In this document: one piece after another, positions 23,449 to 31,978 of the stretch | Numbering within the stretch: position 1 is the first letter of the stretch | How the letters are laid out: each line of letters begins with the position of its first letter | From: Gammaproteobacteria bacterium | GTDB lineage: Bacteria > Pseudomonadota > Gammaproteobacteria > SZUA-140 | Length of the DNA stretch: 35,315 nt | Reading direction: 5' to 3' | NCBI GenBank assembly: GCA_016218365.1 | Contig: JACREF010000031.1 | Span: 1-35,315 of the forward strand | Translations under genes and position numbers: made by a program | Notes under the pieces: generated by a model | Database searches by the model: none | The model's input: the letters and a program-made list of their open reading frames with translations, nothing else | What the model was told of the DNA's origin: nothing

Positions 23449-23894
23449 GGCGTGTCCGTATTGACCGTGGCCGCGGTCAGCAATCCGGTGATGAGATCAA
23501 AGAGTCCGTCGTCGATATCCCCGCCGCTCTGTGTCGGGTAGCGCAACGCATCAAGGCGTTGCAGCGCGGCGCGCCATTGCGCGGCCGGCAGCCGTGGAGG
23601 CGGCGCGTCTGCCTGCAGTCTGGACAGGTTCAGGCCGAGACGTAACGCGGTGGCCAGGCGGTACGCCGCTTCACGCGGATCGATCGCCCCCAGCTGCCAT
23701 TGCTGGCGGATCTGCTGAATGACGGCGAGGGCGGAGTGGGTGACCGGGGTCGGCAGGGTTGAGTGCTTGCGCTGCCATATAAACCACCACAGCAGGAGCA
23801 GCGCCAGGATCAGCAGCGTTATTGCCAGGACCAGTGGCCAGACGGCCGGGGCGACCGGCAGGTCAAGGTCGGCGAGCTGCGGCAACGTGTTCAC
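23442..23894 (-). CDS. DUF4381-like single-pass membrane protein
   Basis: A 150-residue protein. A short N-terminal segment with LADLDLPVAP precedes one strong membrane helix (about 19-43: WPLVLAITLLILALLLLWWF). A cytoplasmic helical part with Leu/Arg/Gln follows. Small proteins of this type sit between DUF58 and the VWA genes in many Bat operons and are annotated DUF4381. The GTG start overlaps the DUF58 stop by 4 bp. Function unknown; probably a structural partner of the VWA proteins. Confidence 0.75.
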   Translation of the reverse strand: MNTLPQLADLDLPVAPAVWPLVLAITLLILALLLLWWFIWQRKHSTLPTPVTHSALAVIQQIRQQWQLGAIDPREAAYRLATALRLGLNLSRLQADAPPPRLPAAQWRAALQRLDALRYPTQSGGDIDDGLFDLITGLLTAATVNTDTPC

Positions 23895-24808
23895 AGCACA
23901 TGATCCAGCTGCATCAGCGCGTCCCGATCGTTATCCAGCGTCAGCAGTGTAATGTTGGCGCGGCGGCAGCGCCGTGCCAGCTGCTGATCATGCTGAAGCA
24001 CGGCCGCGGCATGACGCTGGCGAATGACCGGATCACTGCTGTCAACGACCAGCATGGCATCGCCTTCCGGGCTGCGCAGCCGCAGCCAGCCGGCGTCGGG
24101 CAGGGTAAGTTCGGCCGGATCACGGACCCGGATGAAGACGGTGGACAGCTGCTGGCCGCAACGTTGCAGTTGCGCATCGCTGACCGATCCGATGTCAGCG
24201 AGATCGCTGATCACACACAATGCAGTGCCATGCGAGCGCTGTCGCAATGCCAGGTCGATGGCCTGCGCCAGTGACGGTGAAGCTTGAGGTGATGACGTGG
24301 GCGGTGCCGTGACGGCCTGCAGCAGCGGTGTCAGGGCCTGGGTGCTGCGGCCCGGCGCAAACTGCTGCAGCCCATGTTCCAGGACGATGCCGCCGACACG
24401 TCCGCCATCGGCCAGCGTCGCAAAGGCCAGCAGTGCGGCGCAGCGCGCAGCGGCAGTCATCTTGATCTCGCGCCGTGTCCCAAAGGCCATGGCGGGGCGG
24501 CGGTCAACGATCAGCAGCAGTGCGGGCTGACGTTCGGCGATGAATACGCGCGCATAAGGCCGGCCGCGCCGTGCGGTGGCGCGCCAATCGAGGTGACGAC
24601 GTTCATCGCCGGGTTGATAAGGACGCAGCTCGTGTAATTCCAGTCCCTGTCCGATGAACGGCGAGTGGCGGGTTCCCGGGAACGGTGTGGTCGTGCGGCG
24701 GCGTTGCCGGTCGCGGCGGGTCAGCATCTGGCTGCGCAGCCGGGTCAGTTCGGTGTCGCTGAGCAACGGCCCCGGAGCGACGGTCGTGATCAGGGTGCGG
24801 GTACGCAC
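23891..24808 (-). CDS. DUF58 domain protein of the MoxR/Bat operon
   Basis: A 305-residue soluble protein. The DUF58 signature is clear: GQGLELHELRPYQPGDERRHLDWRATARRGRPYAR (about residues 53-87), then a VWA-like core with LLLIVDRRPAMAFG and CVISDLADIG. Start GTG 24808 overlaps the moxR stop by 19 bp. DUF58 proteins accompany MoxR ATPases almost invariably and probably bind them; the biochemical role is unknown. Confidence 0.88.
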   Translation of the reverse strand: MRTRTLITTVAPGPLLSDTELTRLRSQMLTRRDRQRRRTTTPFPGTRHSPFIGQGLELHELRPYQPGDERRHLDWRATARRGRPYARVFIAERQPALLLIVDRRPAMAFGTRREIKMTAAARCAALLAFATLADGGRVGGIVLEHGLQQFAPGRSTQALTPLLQAVTAPPTSSPQASPSLAQAIDLALRQRSHGTALCVISDLADIGSVSDAQLQRCGQQLSTVFIRVRDPAELTLPDAGWLRLRSPEGDAMLVVDSSDPVIRQRHAAAVLQHDQQLARRCRRANITLLTLDNDRDALMQLDHVL

Positions 24809-25749
24809 TGCAGCAGCCGATCGATGAATTGCCGCGGGGTCAGGCCCTCGGCGCGCGCCGTGAACCCGAGGCCAATGCGGTGATTCAAGATGTCACCGGC
24901 TAGCGTGATGACATCGCCGGGTTCGACGAAGTCACGGTCACGCAGCAGGGCCAGGGCCTGGGCACCATATGCCAAGGCCAGGGTGGCGCGCGGTGAGGCC
25001 CCGTATTCGATCTGGCCGGACAGGGCCTGGTCCCAGTGTTCGGGATGGCGGGTCGCTGCAACCAGTTGCACGATATAGCGCTTGACCATGTCATCGATAT
25101 AGATACCGTTGACCGCAGCGCGTGCAGTAGCCAGTTGTTCCGTGGTCAGTGCGGGGGGTGAGGTGAGGACGGTCTGTGGCCGCTGGCGTTGTCGCTGCGC
25201 CTGCTCAAGGATCGCAAGCTCCTGCTCGGTGTCGGGGTACTCAACATTCACCTTCATCATGAAGCGGTCGAGTTGCGCCTCCGGCAGCGGATAGGTGCCC
25301 TCATGTTCAAGCGGATTCTGTGTGGCGATGACCAGGAACCACGGTGACAACGGCCGCGTGACGCCGCCGGCCGTGACCTGCCGTTCCTGCATCGCCTCCA
25401 GCAGCGCCGATTGCACCTTGGGCGGGGCACGGTTGATCTCGTCGGCGAGCAGGATATCCGTGAACAGCGGCCCCGGGACGAAGTTGAAACTGCGTTCATC
25501 GGGCAGAAAGATCTCGGAGCCGGTGATGTCGCCGGGGATCAGGTCCGGTGTGAACTGGATACGGCGGAAGTCGAGCTGCATGCCATCGGCCAGTGCCCGC
25601 GCCGCTGTGGTCTTGGCCAGTCCGGGCAGGCCCTCGATCAGCAGGTGACCGCCGGTCAGCAGGCTGACCAGCAGCCGTTCACGCAATGCGGACTGTCCAA
25701 TGATGATCTGTTGCAGGTGGCTGTTCAGTGTATCGATGCCGTACCGCAT
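24790..25749 (-). CDS. moxR: MoxR-family AAA+ ATPase
   Basis: About 319 residues. Walker A is [14 protein letters not shown] (about residues 37-50), Walker B is [24 protein letters not shown], and sensor 1 lies in [24 protein letters not shown], the MoxR hallmark. The C-terminal lid region has [17 protein letters not shown]. Two ATGs are possible, at 25755 and 25749; GGGAG sits only one base before the first and seven before the second, so I use the second. MoxR ATPases act as chaperones for metal-cofactor insertion or complex assembly with their VWA partners, which follow here. Confidence 0.93.
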   Translation of the reverse strand: MRYGIDTLNSHLQQIIIGQSALRERLLVSLLTGGHLLIEGLPGLAKTTAARALADGMQLDFRRIQFTPDLIPGDITGSEIFLPDERSFNFVPGPLFTDILLADEINRAPPKVQSALLEAMQERQVTAGGVTRPLSPWFLVIATQNPLEHEGTYPLPEAQLDRFMMKVNVEYPDTEQELAILEQAQRQRQRPQTVLTSPPALTTEQLATARAAVNGIYIDDMVKRYIVQLVAATRHPEHWDQALSGQIEYGASPRATLALAYGAQALALLRDRDFVEPGDVITLAGDILNHRIGLGFTARAEGLTPRQFIDRLLQCVPAP

Positions 25750-25783
25750 GTGCATGCTCCCACTTCAATGATTGCCGTGATGC

Positions 25784-26689
25784 TCAGGGTTGCTGCTTGT
25801 CATGTTCAGCGGGTGGAGGAGTGTCGAGCTGGTTCTGTTTGATCCGCATCTGATCACCAAGCGGATGCGCCTGGCGGCGGCTGTTCATATCGCTGATCTG
25901 CTTGTCGATCATCTGCTGCACCTTGCCGATATCTTCCATGGTGATGTTGGCATCCTGATGCGACGGGATGGTGCGCATGTTTTCCTCGAACAGTTCCTGG
26001 CGTGTCATCTGCGGGTAGCCCGCCGGGAAATTGAATGTGCCGGCGGCAAAGCCATCGACCTCGCGGATGGCAGTGATGCGGTGCAATACCTTGCCGTCCG
26101 GGGCCACGGTCCGCAACGGGATGCCCAGTTCCAGATAATAATTGTCGACCAGCTGTTTGGCGGCCTCGCAGGGCGGCAGTTTCTCTATCGGTGCGCCGAG
26201 TACCACGGGTTGATAGGGCTGGGATGCGGTGGCGACGGCGCCGAGCAGGCGGCGGATATCGTCATTGCGGATCGCCGACAGCGACTGGTATTCATCGAAG
26301 CAGTGGATGGCGTCGGCGGTCACGCGGTAACGGGTGGTGGCATGGCCGATGATCGAGGGGCCTGGGCCCTGGGCGACGACATCAATCCTGGGCAGTGGCG
26401 GCGCGGCCGGTGGCGTGTCACCCTCCGGCAACGGGTAGCTGGGGGGTGGCGAGTTGAGATCGAGCACCACGCGTTCGGCATGATTGATGGCGAACAGTTG
26501 TTGCAGCGGAAAATTGATCAGCGTGTAGCCGCCGTTGTCAGCGCCGTCGATACGGGCGTAGGTCTGAGAGATCAGGATGCGGCTGACAGCGCCATGCTGA
26601 TCGACGCTTTCGATCAATGTATCTGCGAGCAACGTGCCGGTACACAGTGATAGGGTGATGAGCAGCAGGGGCAGACGTGTCAGGTGCAT
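25784..26689 (-). CDS. Secreted protein of unknown function, possibly DUF4412-like
   Basis: A 301-residue protein with a signal peptide (about 1-22, ending LLA-D). The N-terminal part has short strands around SRILISQTYARIDGADNGGYTLINF and AINHAERVVLDLNS, resembling the start of DUF4412-type proteins that handle a redox or metal-related substrate; this link is weak. A Pro-rich linker (about 82-105) follows, then a domain with two Cys (IHCFDEY and LPPCEAA) that could form a disulfide. The C-terminus is Gln/Pro/Asp-rich and hydrophilic. It starts 9 bases after the M16 protease stop and ends about 34 bases before moxR, so it probably belongs to the same transcript. Confidence 0.7.
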   Translation of the reverse strand: MHLTRLPLLLITLSLCTGTLLADTLIESVDQHGAVSRILISQTYARIDGADNGGYTLINFPLQQLFAINHAERVVLDLNSPPPSYPLPEGDTPPAAPPLPRIDVVAQGPGPSIIGHATTRYRVTADAIHCFDEYQSLSAIRNDDIRRLLGAVATASQPYQPVVLGAPIEKLPPCEAAKQLVDNYYLELGIPLRTVAPDGKVLHRITAIREVDGFAAGTFNFPAGYPQMTRQELFEENMRTIPSHQDANITMEDIGKVQQMIDKQISDMNSRRQAHPLGDQMRIKQNQLDTPPPAEHDKQQP

Positions 26690-26698
26690 ATCTTAAGA

Positions 26699-29623
26699 CT
26701 ACAGACGGATGACGTGCATGCCAAGATCACCCAGGCCGTCGAGTCGGGCCTGGTTGGTGATGACAGCGGTGCTGGCAGTGTCAGCTTTGAGGTAGCGTTC
26801 ACCGACCTTGTGCAGATCACTCAGTGTCACGGCCAGCACACGGGCACGGAAACGCTGCCGCTGTTCCGGGGTCCGGCCATACAGGGTGTTGTGAAAAGCG
26901 TCCTTGGCCTCACCTGCCGGAGAGCCGGGTTTATCCATGCCGCTGATGACTCCCAGCAGCGCCTCTTCGAGCTGTTGTGTGTCATGTTTATAACTGAGCA
27001 GCCAGTCTATGGCGTGAGAAAAATCCTGCAGCGTCTCCACCAGCCGCGGGTCACGATAGGAATAAAAGCGGAAGGCTGCGGAGTCGCTGTCATATCCGGC
27101 GCCGCCGCCATAGGCGCCCCCTTGTTCGCGGATGGCACGGTGCAGATAGCCATTGCGCAGAAAGCCGCCCAGCACGGTCAATGCGGCAGCATCAGGATGC
27201 TCGATCGCCACCGCAGGGTAGGCGCGGGCGCAGAAGCTGACCTGGGTGCTGGTGATCCACATTTGCTGGACCGGATAGCGTGCTGCAGGCAGGGACAGCC
27301 GTGCCCCAGCGGGCGGGCGCTGTTGAGGCCAGAGGTGTTGCAGATCCTGTTCCATGGCCGGGATGCGGGATCTTTCACCGATCACCAGGAATTGCCGTGG
27401 CGCATCACGAATGATGCGGTGGCAGGCGGCCAGGCCGGCTGCAAAGGTCTCCAGTTCTCCGGCATCATCAAGACTGTCATCGAGTTGTTTCAATGCCTGC
27501 AGGCCCGCCAGGCCGCGTACCCGGTGGCTGAGCTCCGCCGTCGGGCTCATGCCGCTGCACGCGGCCATCATCGCCAGGCTGTGTCCATGACCGGTGATGC
27601 CTTGTTCGCGGCGTGCCCGGTCCTGGGCGATCAGTTCACGTAATCGAGGCAGTTCGTCAAAACGGGCAGTGAGCAGGGTCTGATACATCAATTCACTGAG
27701 TGCGGGATGGTTGCGGTTCAATGCCTTGCCCGACAATACAAAATGACCATGCACCTGCTGTTCATCATCGATCTGGCCACGGATGGTCGTATAGGCGCTG
27801 ATCCCGCCACTGACGCGATCCTGCCAGGTCTGCATCTCCAGATAGCTGTGTTGTCCGCAGCCTACTTCAGTCAGCATCCTGGACAGATAGATGGTGGAGA
27901 ACAGTGCCTGAGGATCGCCGGGCGGCAGATCAATGATGATCTGCTGATACGCGATGCCGTTGGTGCCCTGTTCATAACAGGTCAACGGCAGGCCAGTGGC
28001 TGGCGCACGATATCCCTGGGCAATCGTTGTGACAGCGGGGATGTCGGCACGTGTCACGGTAGGCAAGATACCGGCGTCATCAGGCTTGCCCTGACGCTCG
28101 GCCAGACGTTGCGCCAGCGCAATGATCTGTTGTGACTGCTGCGTGGTCAGGCCCTGCTTGATCTCCGCCAGCCGCTGTGTTTCCTGCTCGGTCTGTATCT
28201 TGCCCAGCTCGGTGTCGGGTCGCATCGTCAGCCGGATGCGGTGACGGTTGTCGAGCAGGTGTTTGCGGATCAGCTGTTTGATGAAGTCCGGGTTATTGAT
28301 CTGCTGGCGCAGATTTTCCAGGATCGGATCAGGATTCAATGCGGCAAACGGATCGCCGCGATGGATCGCTGCCGGCAGCGCGGACATCATCAGGTGCAGG
28401 CCATACGGGTAGCCGTCGCCGGTGATCTCGCGATGACTCAGTTCCAGCTGATGCAGCACCGCCTCGACCTGAGGCTGAGGCACGCCCCGTTCGGCGACAT
28501 CACGCAACACGGCAAAGACCAGATCCTCGAGGGCGGCAGCATGTTCCGGCTTGCTGCCTTCGATGCCACAGATAAAGCTCATCTCGCGATTGGAATCTTC
28601 GAGGCCGCACAGCGGTGATGGCGCGCTGCCCAGTTCAGTGGTTTCCAGCGCATGACGCAGCGGTGAGGCGCTGTTATCCAGCAATACACTCGACATCAGG
28701 TGTGCGCACAGCAATTCCTCAGGGTCGGAGCTGTGGCCGAGCAGCCAGCCAATGACGATGTGGGTCTTGTCGGCATTGTCATCGGCCGGGTCAACGGCAT
28801 AACGGTCCTCGATCTGCAGCGGTGCGGCCAGGCGTTGTTCATCCGGGACGCTGATGACCCGATCCAGCTTGTCGAAACGGGACAGCGCCAGATTTTCGAA
28901 GCGCAGATGATGTTCATGAACCGGGATGTCACCAAAGGTCATGAACACGGCATTCGCCGGATGATAATGAATCCGGTAAAAGTCCAGCAGCTGCGGGTGG
29001 CTGAGATCAGGGATGCGGGCCGGGTCGCCGCCGCTGTTATGATGGTAGGTGGTGGTTGGGAACAGCTGGCGGCACAAGGCCTCCCACAGCACGCTGGTGG
29101 GCGAGCTCATCGCCCCTTTCATCTCGTTGTAGACCACGCCCTTGAAGACCAGCGGCGTTGCCGCATCGTCCGGCTGTGCAAATTCGACCCGGTGACCCTC
29201 CTGGGCGAAATCCAGCGGATCAAGCCGGGAGAAGAACACTGCATCCAGGTAGACCTCCAGCAGGTTGTTAAAATCCTTTTTGTTCTGGCTGGCAAAGGGG
29301 TAGGCGGTCCAGTCGCTGCCGGTCAGCGCGTTCATGAAGGTGTTCAGCGAGCGGCGGATCATCATGAAGAACGGATCGCGTACCGGATAGCGCTCGCTGC
29401 CGCACAGCACGGTGTGTTCGAGGATGTGGGCCACCCCGGTGGAATCGGTCGGTACCGTGCGCAATGCGACCATGAAGGCGTTTTCACTGCTGTCCGAGGC
29501 GATATGGTAATGCGCGGCCCCGGTCTTGAGGTGGCGGTACTCTGTGATATCTATGCCGAGACTGGGGATGATTTCACTGCGCAGCCGTGCAAAGGCCGGA
29601 TGCTGGGGCGGGGTCTTGGGCAT
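26699..29623 (-). CDS. M16C metalloprotease, presequence-protease (PreP)-like
   Basis: A 974-residue protein, the normal length for the PreP/Cym1 subfamily. The inverted zinc motif is HILEH (His66, Glu69, His70) in GVAHILEHTVLCGSERYPVRDPFF. The downstream Glu ligand is in VVYNEMKGAMSSP. The C-terminal half holds the non-catalytic M16 repeat, with a typical GGAYGGGAGYD loop. I start it at ATG 29623: from there the protein begins MPKTPPQHPAF as in relatives, and upstream codons look non-coding. No signal peptide is seen, so it is probably cytoplasmic and degrades short peptides. It is the most upstream - strand gene of the run leading into the Bat operon. Confidence 0.92.
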   Translation of the reverse strand: MPKTPPQHPAFARLRSEIIPSLGIDITEYRHLKTGAAHYHIASDSSENAFMVALRTVPTDSTGVAHILEHTVLCGSERYPVRDPFFMMIRRSLNTFMNALTGSDWTAYPFASQNKKDFNNLLEVYLDAVFFSRLDPLDFAQEGHRVEFAQPDDAATPLVFKGVVYNEMKGAMSSPTSVLWEALCRQLFPTTTYHHNSGGDPARIPDLSHPQLLDFYRIHYHPANAVFMTFGDIPVHEHHLRFENLALSRFDKLDRVISVPDEQRLAAPLQIEDRYAVDPADDNADKTHIVIGWLLGHSSDPEELLCAHLMSSVLLDNSASPLRHALETTELGSAPSPLCGLEDSNREMSFICGIEGSKPEHAAALEDLVFAVLRDVAERGVPQPQVEAVLHQLELSHREITGDGYPYGLHLMMSALPAAIHRGDPFAALNPDPILENLRQQINNPDFIKQLIRKHLLDNRHRIRLTMRPDTELGKIQTEQETQRLAEIKQGLTTQQSQQIIALAQRLAERQGKPDDAGILPTVTRADIPAVTTIAQGYRAPATGLPLTCYEQGTNGIAYQQIIIDLPPGDPQALFSTIYLSRMLTEVGCGQHSYLEMQTWQDRVSGGISAYTTIRGQIDDEQQVHGHFVLSGKALNRNHPALSELMYQTLLTARFDELPRLRELIAQDRARREQGITGHGHSLAMMAACSGMSPTAELSHRVRGLAGLQALKQLDDSLDDAGELETFAAGLAACHRIIRDAPRQFLVIGERSRIPAMEQDLQHLWPQQRPPAGARLSLPAARYPVQQMWITSTQVSFCARAYPAVAIEHPDAAALTVLGGFLRNGYLHRAIREQGGAYGGGAGYDSDSAAFRFYSYRDPRLVETLQDFSHAIDWLLSYKHDTQQLEEALLGVISGMDKPGSPAGEAKDAFHNTLYGRTPEQRQRFRARVLAVTLSDLHKVGERYLKADTASTAVITNQARLDGLGDLGMHVIRL

Positions 29624-29718
29624 GTGCGCGCCATATTTCCTGGTTGCTGGATAACCGGCACATTCTAGCGTGCATCGCCCGCTCGCCGCCATGGGGCGGC
29701 ATTACAGCTGCGGGGAGG

Positions 29719-30621
29719 TCAGATGTTGAAAAGGCTGGCGGTGGCGGCAAACAGCTGGCCGGCTTCGCCAATCACGCCCTCGGCATCAAACGCCTGCTCG
29801 TTGATATGCAGAGTACTCCAGACACATGGGTCGATCTGGTCATTGCCCTGGGTGAATTCGATAAAGCCGCCGATCTCCGAGCGGTTGGCCAGTGCATTGC
29901 CGATGTGCAACAAACAGGCCTCGATCGGTGCCGTGTCAGGCGCCTTGGCCGGCTCATGATGCCAGCGGACGGCCTCGCGCAAGGTGTCGGGCAGATTCCA
30001 GCGCTTCAGCAGCAGATAACCGAGGTCGGCATGTGTGAAACCCAGCGACTTCATCTCGGCCCGGTACAGTGTGTCCTCATTGCCCTTGGATTGTTGCAGC
30101 AGGTCGCGTGCTATCTCCGGGATCCTGTTATAGATCACCATGTTGCCGATGTCATGGAGCAGACCGGCGACGAACAGACGTTCCGGATGCAGGACGTTGC
30201 AGCGTTGTGACAGGATGCGGCAGATCAGGCCGGTGTACAGGCTGTGACGCCAGAAGGTGTCGATATTGACGATGTTCTTCGGAATGTTGTGGAAGGTCTT
30301 CACCGCCGACACCGCGATGATCAGGCTGTACAGTTCATGGATGCCGACGATGGTGACGGCCCGGCTGATGGTGTCGACCTTTTTCCCCGGGAAGAAGGCC
30401 GGACTGTTGACCAGCCGCAGCAGCTGCGCGGTCAGATTGGGGTCCTGGCTGATGATCTGGCCAATGTCCTTGCTGGTGGTGCCCGGTGAATCGATGATGT
30501 CAAAGATCTTGATGCATACATCTGGCGGCGAGACCAGCCCGGCAACGTCCTGGACCCAGGTGCCTGCCACCTCATAGGCCTCTGCAGTGCCAGGTGTCAA
30601 ATTTGTACGTACCTTGCTCAT
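29719..30621 (-). CDS. HDOD domain signalling protein
   Basis: A 300-residue cytoplasmic protein. The HDOD domain covers most of it. PPDVCIKIFDIIDSPGTTSKDIGQIISQDPNLTAQLLRLVNSPAFF opens the domain, then ISRAVTIVGIHELYSLIIA, an HD pair in FVAGLLHDIGNMVIY, and AVRWHHEP near the end. No GYP motif is present, so it is not an HD-GYP phosphodiesterase. HDOD proteins act in signal transduction, often with cyclic-di-GMP or stress networks; the partner is unknown here. The start at 30621 excludes 26 upstream codons of non-homologous sequence. It is divergent from the DUF1631-like gene. Confidence 0.88.
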   Translation of the reverse strand: MSKVRTNLTPGTAEAYEVAGTWVQDVAGLVSPPDVCIKIFDIIDSPGTTSKDIGQIISQDPNLTAQLLRLVNSPAFFPGKKVDTISRAVTIVGIHELYSLIIAVSAVKTFHNIPKNIVNIDTFWRHSLYTGLICRILSQRCNVLHPERLFVAGLLHDIGNMVIYNRIPEIARDLLQQSKGNEDTLYRAEMKSLGFTHADLGYLLLKRWNLPDTLREAVRWHHEPAKAPDTAPIEACLLHIGNALANRSEIGGFIEFTQGNDQIDPCVWSTLHINEQAFDAEGVIGEAGQLFAATASLFNI

Positions 30622-30663
30622 ATTAATAAACCAGTTCCAGATCAGTGAATTAAGTTTTATGCC

Positions 30664-30692
30664 GGTCCACCGGGGTCTGCAAAGCGTGGACC
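30664..30692. promoter_or_regulatory. Inverted repeat in the divergent intergenic region
   Basis: GGTCCAC (30664-30670) and GTGGACC (30686-30692) form a perfect 7-bp inverted repeat with a 15-base spacer. It lies in the 151-bp gap between the HDOD gene and the divergent DUF1631-like gene, where both promoters should be. A shared operator is possible; no known regulator motif is recognised. Confidence 0.3.
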
Positions 30693-30772
30693 TGATCACA
30701 TCATCGGCCAGGTGGAAGTGTTATTTAATTGTGGCCCGGAACAGACGGGGTCATTTGCCAGGGGATGTGTGT

Positions 30773-31528
30773 ATGAAGAGTAGCCAGGCCGGCAATAAAG
30801 AAATGGATAATCAATCAAATAAAGACAATCTCCGCGGCGGACTGGTAGAGCTGTTGGTGGAGGCCCTGTACCCGGAGGTGTTGAAGGAGCTGGTTCGAGT
30901 CGAGAGTACGCTGGCGGCGCTGTCGCAGCTTGGGCAGGGCAAGGCTCTGGAACAGATATATGGTGATGCCCGGCAGCGCACCCGGCAACAGCGCGAACGC
31001 TTGGCCGAATCGTTATCGCGTCGCATCAGCGATGTCGTGGGCAGGTTGCAACATGCCGAGCTCGGCGCCGGCAACATTGGAGGGGGTGGAGCAACAACCG
31101 CTACGGCACCGCCCAATGAACGCCAGGCGCTGATCAAGCGTATGATGGCCAGTGGTCGTGTTGCGATGGAGGAGATCGTCATCGGCAGTCCCAGTCATCA
31201 TGATGCCCAGCTGATAGAAGAGACTGCCGTGACCACGCCAGAAGATCCATATCTTGCGCTGGTCAAGGGATTGCCCAAGGGGGGGTGGCTGGAATTTACC
31301 CGGCCGGATGGTCATGTCTACCGCGCGCAGCTGGCCTGGAACAACGGGGAGCGCTGCCTGTTTATCAATGAGCGCGGGATCAAGGTTGGTGATAAATCAG
31401 TAGAGATTATGGCGGCAGAGTTTCGTGCCGGCCGTGCCCGCTGTCTTGAGGCCGGGGCCGACGGTTCATTGCTGAATCGCTCGGTTGGCAGTCTTATCAC
31501 CGGTGTCCGTAAAGGCTCATCCCGTTAG
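30773..31528 (+). CDS. Short DUF1631-like protein
   Basis: A 251-residue cytoplasmic protein. The first part (about 10-85) is helical and charged (LVELLVEALYPEVLKELVRVESTLAAL, then Arg/Gln-rich coils). The C-terminal part (about 160-245) has GLPKGGWLEFTRPDGHVYRAQLAWNNGERCLFINERGIKVGDKSVEIMAAEFRAGRA. That segment matches the C-terminal, PilZ-like end of DUF1631 proteins as I remember them, which are normally 700 residues or more. Start 30773 follows AGGGGA at good distance. No frameshift or remnant of the missing part is seen around it, so it looks like a genuine short form. Confidence 0.65.
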   Translation: MKSSQAGNKEMDNQSNKDNLRGGLVELLVEALYPEVLKELVRVESTLAALSQLGQGKALEQIYGDARQRTRQQRERLAESLSRRISDVVGRLQHAELGAGNIGGGGATTATAPPNERQALIKRMMASGRVAMEEIVIGSPSHHDAQLIEETAVTTPEDPYLALVKGLPKGGWLEFTRPDGHVYRAQLAWNNGERCLFINERGIKVGDKSVEIMAAEFRAGRARCLEAGADGSLLNRSVGSLITGVRKGSSR

Positions 31529-31563
31529 CAGGCTGTCAGTGCATCATCCAGCAGATGCTGCGT

Positions 31564-31600
31564 CAATCCCGGCTCCGCCGTTGCGGCCGTGGCGGGATTG
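31564..31600 (+). terminator. Hairpin after the DUF1631-like gene, possible terminator
   Basis: CAATCCCG (31564-31571) pairs with CGGGATTG (31593-31600), enclosing a smaller GCCG/CGGC hairpin. It lies 36 bases after the stop. Only CTGTTT follows, so termination would be weak. Confidence 0.35.
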
Positions 31601-31645
31601 CTGTTTAATCACTATAGATTCAGTAATACAGATGTGGAGGGTGGC

Positions 31646-31921
31646 ATGCGTGTGCACAAGGTGTCAGGTCAGGCGATGTTCGCGGCAGCATTCATGTTGG
31701 CAGCCATGGCCGGGGGCGTCCAGGCCGCGCAACCGGAAAAGGCGTATTGCCCTGATAACAAGAGTATTTCTATTTTCGGTTATCAGCTGATGAACAGGCA
31801 GGAGCGGGAGGGGTATTGCCAGACTGTGCAGGGCCTGAAGGGCAAGGAGCGTCAGGCATATATAGATGATCACAAAAAGAAGATCACACAGCGCGCCAGG
31901 GACGTGGGCCTCAAGCTGTAA
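31646..31921 (+). CDS. Small secreted protein with two cysteines
   Basis: A 91-residue protein. The signal peptide (about 1-27, ending VQA-A) leaves a mature part of about 64 residues, rich in Lys, Gln and Arg. Its two Cys, in KAYCPDN and GYCQTVQG, are probably a disulfide pair. The centre has SISIFGYQLMNRQEREGYC, and the tail is KKKITQRARDVGLKL. Start 31646 follows the strong GGAGGGTGG ribosome-binding site. No family is recognised. It stands between hairpin 31564-31600 and rdgC, with 57 bases to the latter. Confidence 0.72.
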   Translation: MRVHKVSGQAMFAAAFMLAAMAGGVQAAQPEKAYCPDNKSISIFGYQLMNRQEREGYCQTVQGLKGKERQAYIDDHKKKITQRARDVGLKL

Positions 31922-31978
31922 GACTGGTCATCGGGTTGGCATTGCGGGATAATCTCGCCCTTTGCCCGGGAGCTTGGC

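Noticed and set aside
29685-29700. Hairpin GCCGCC/GGCGGC after the HDOD gene as a terminator
   Set aside because: On the transcribed (-) strand it is followed by GC-rich sequence rather than T residues.
29719-30621. HD-GYP cyclic-di-GMP phosphodiesterase
   Set aside because: There is an HD pair, but no GYP motif, and the domain start matches HDOD.
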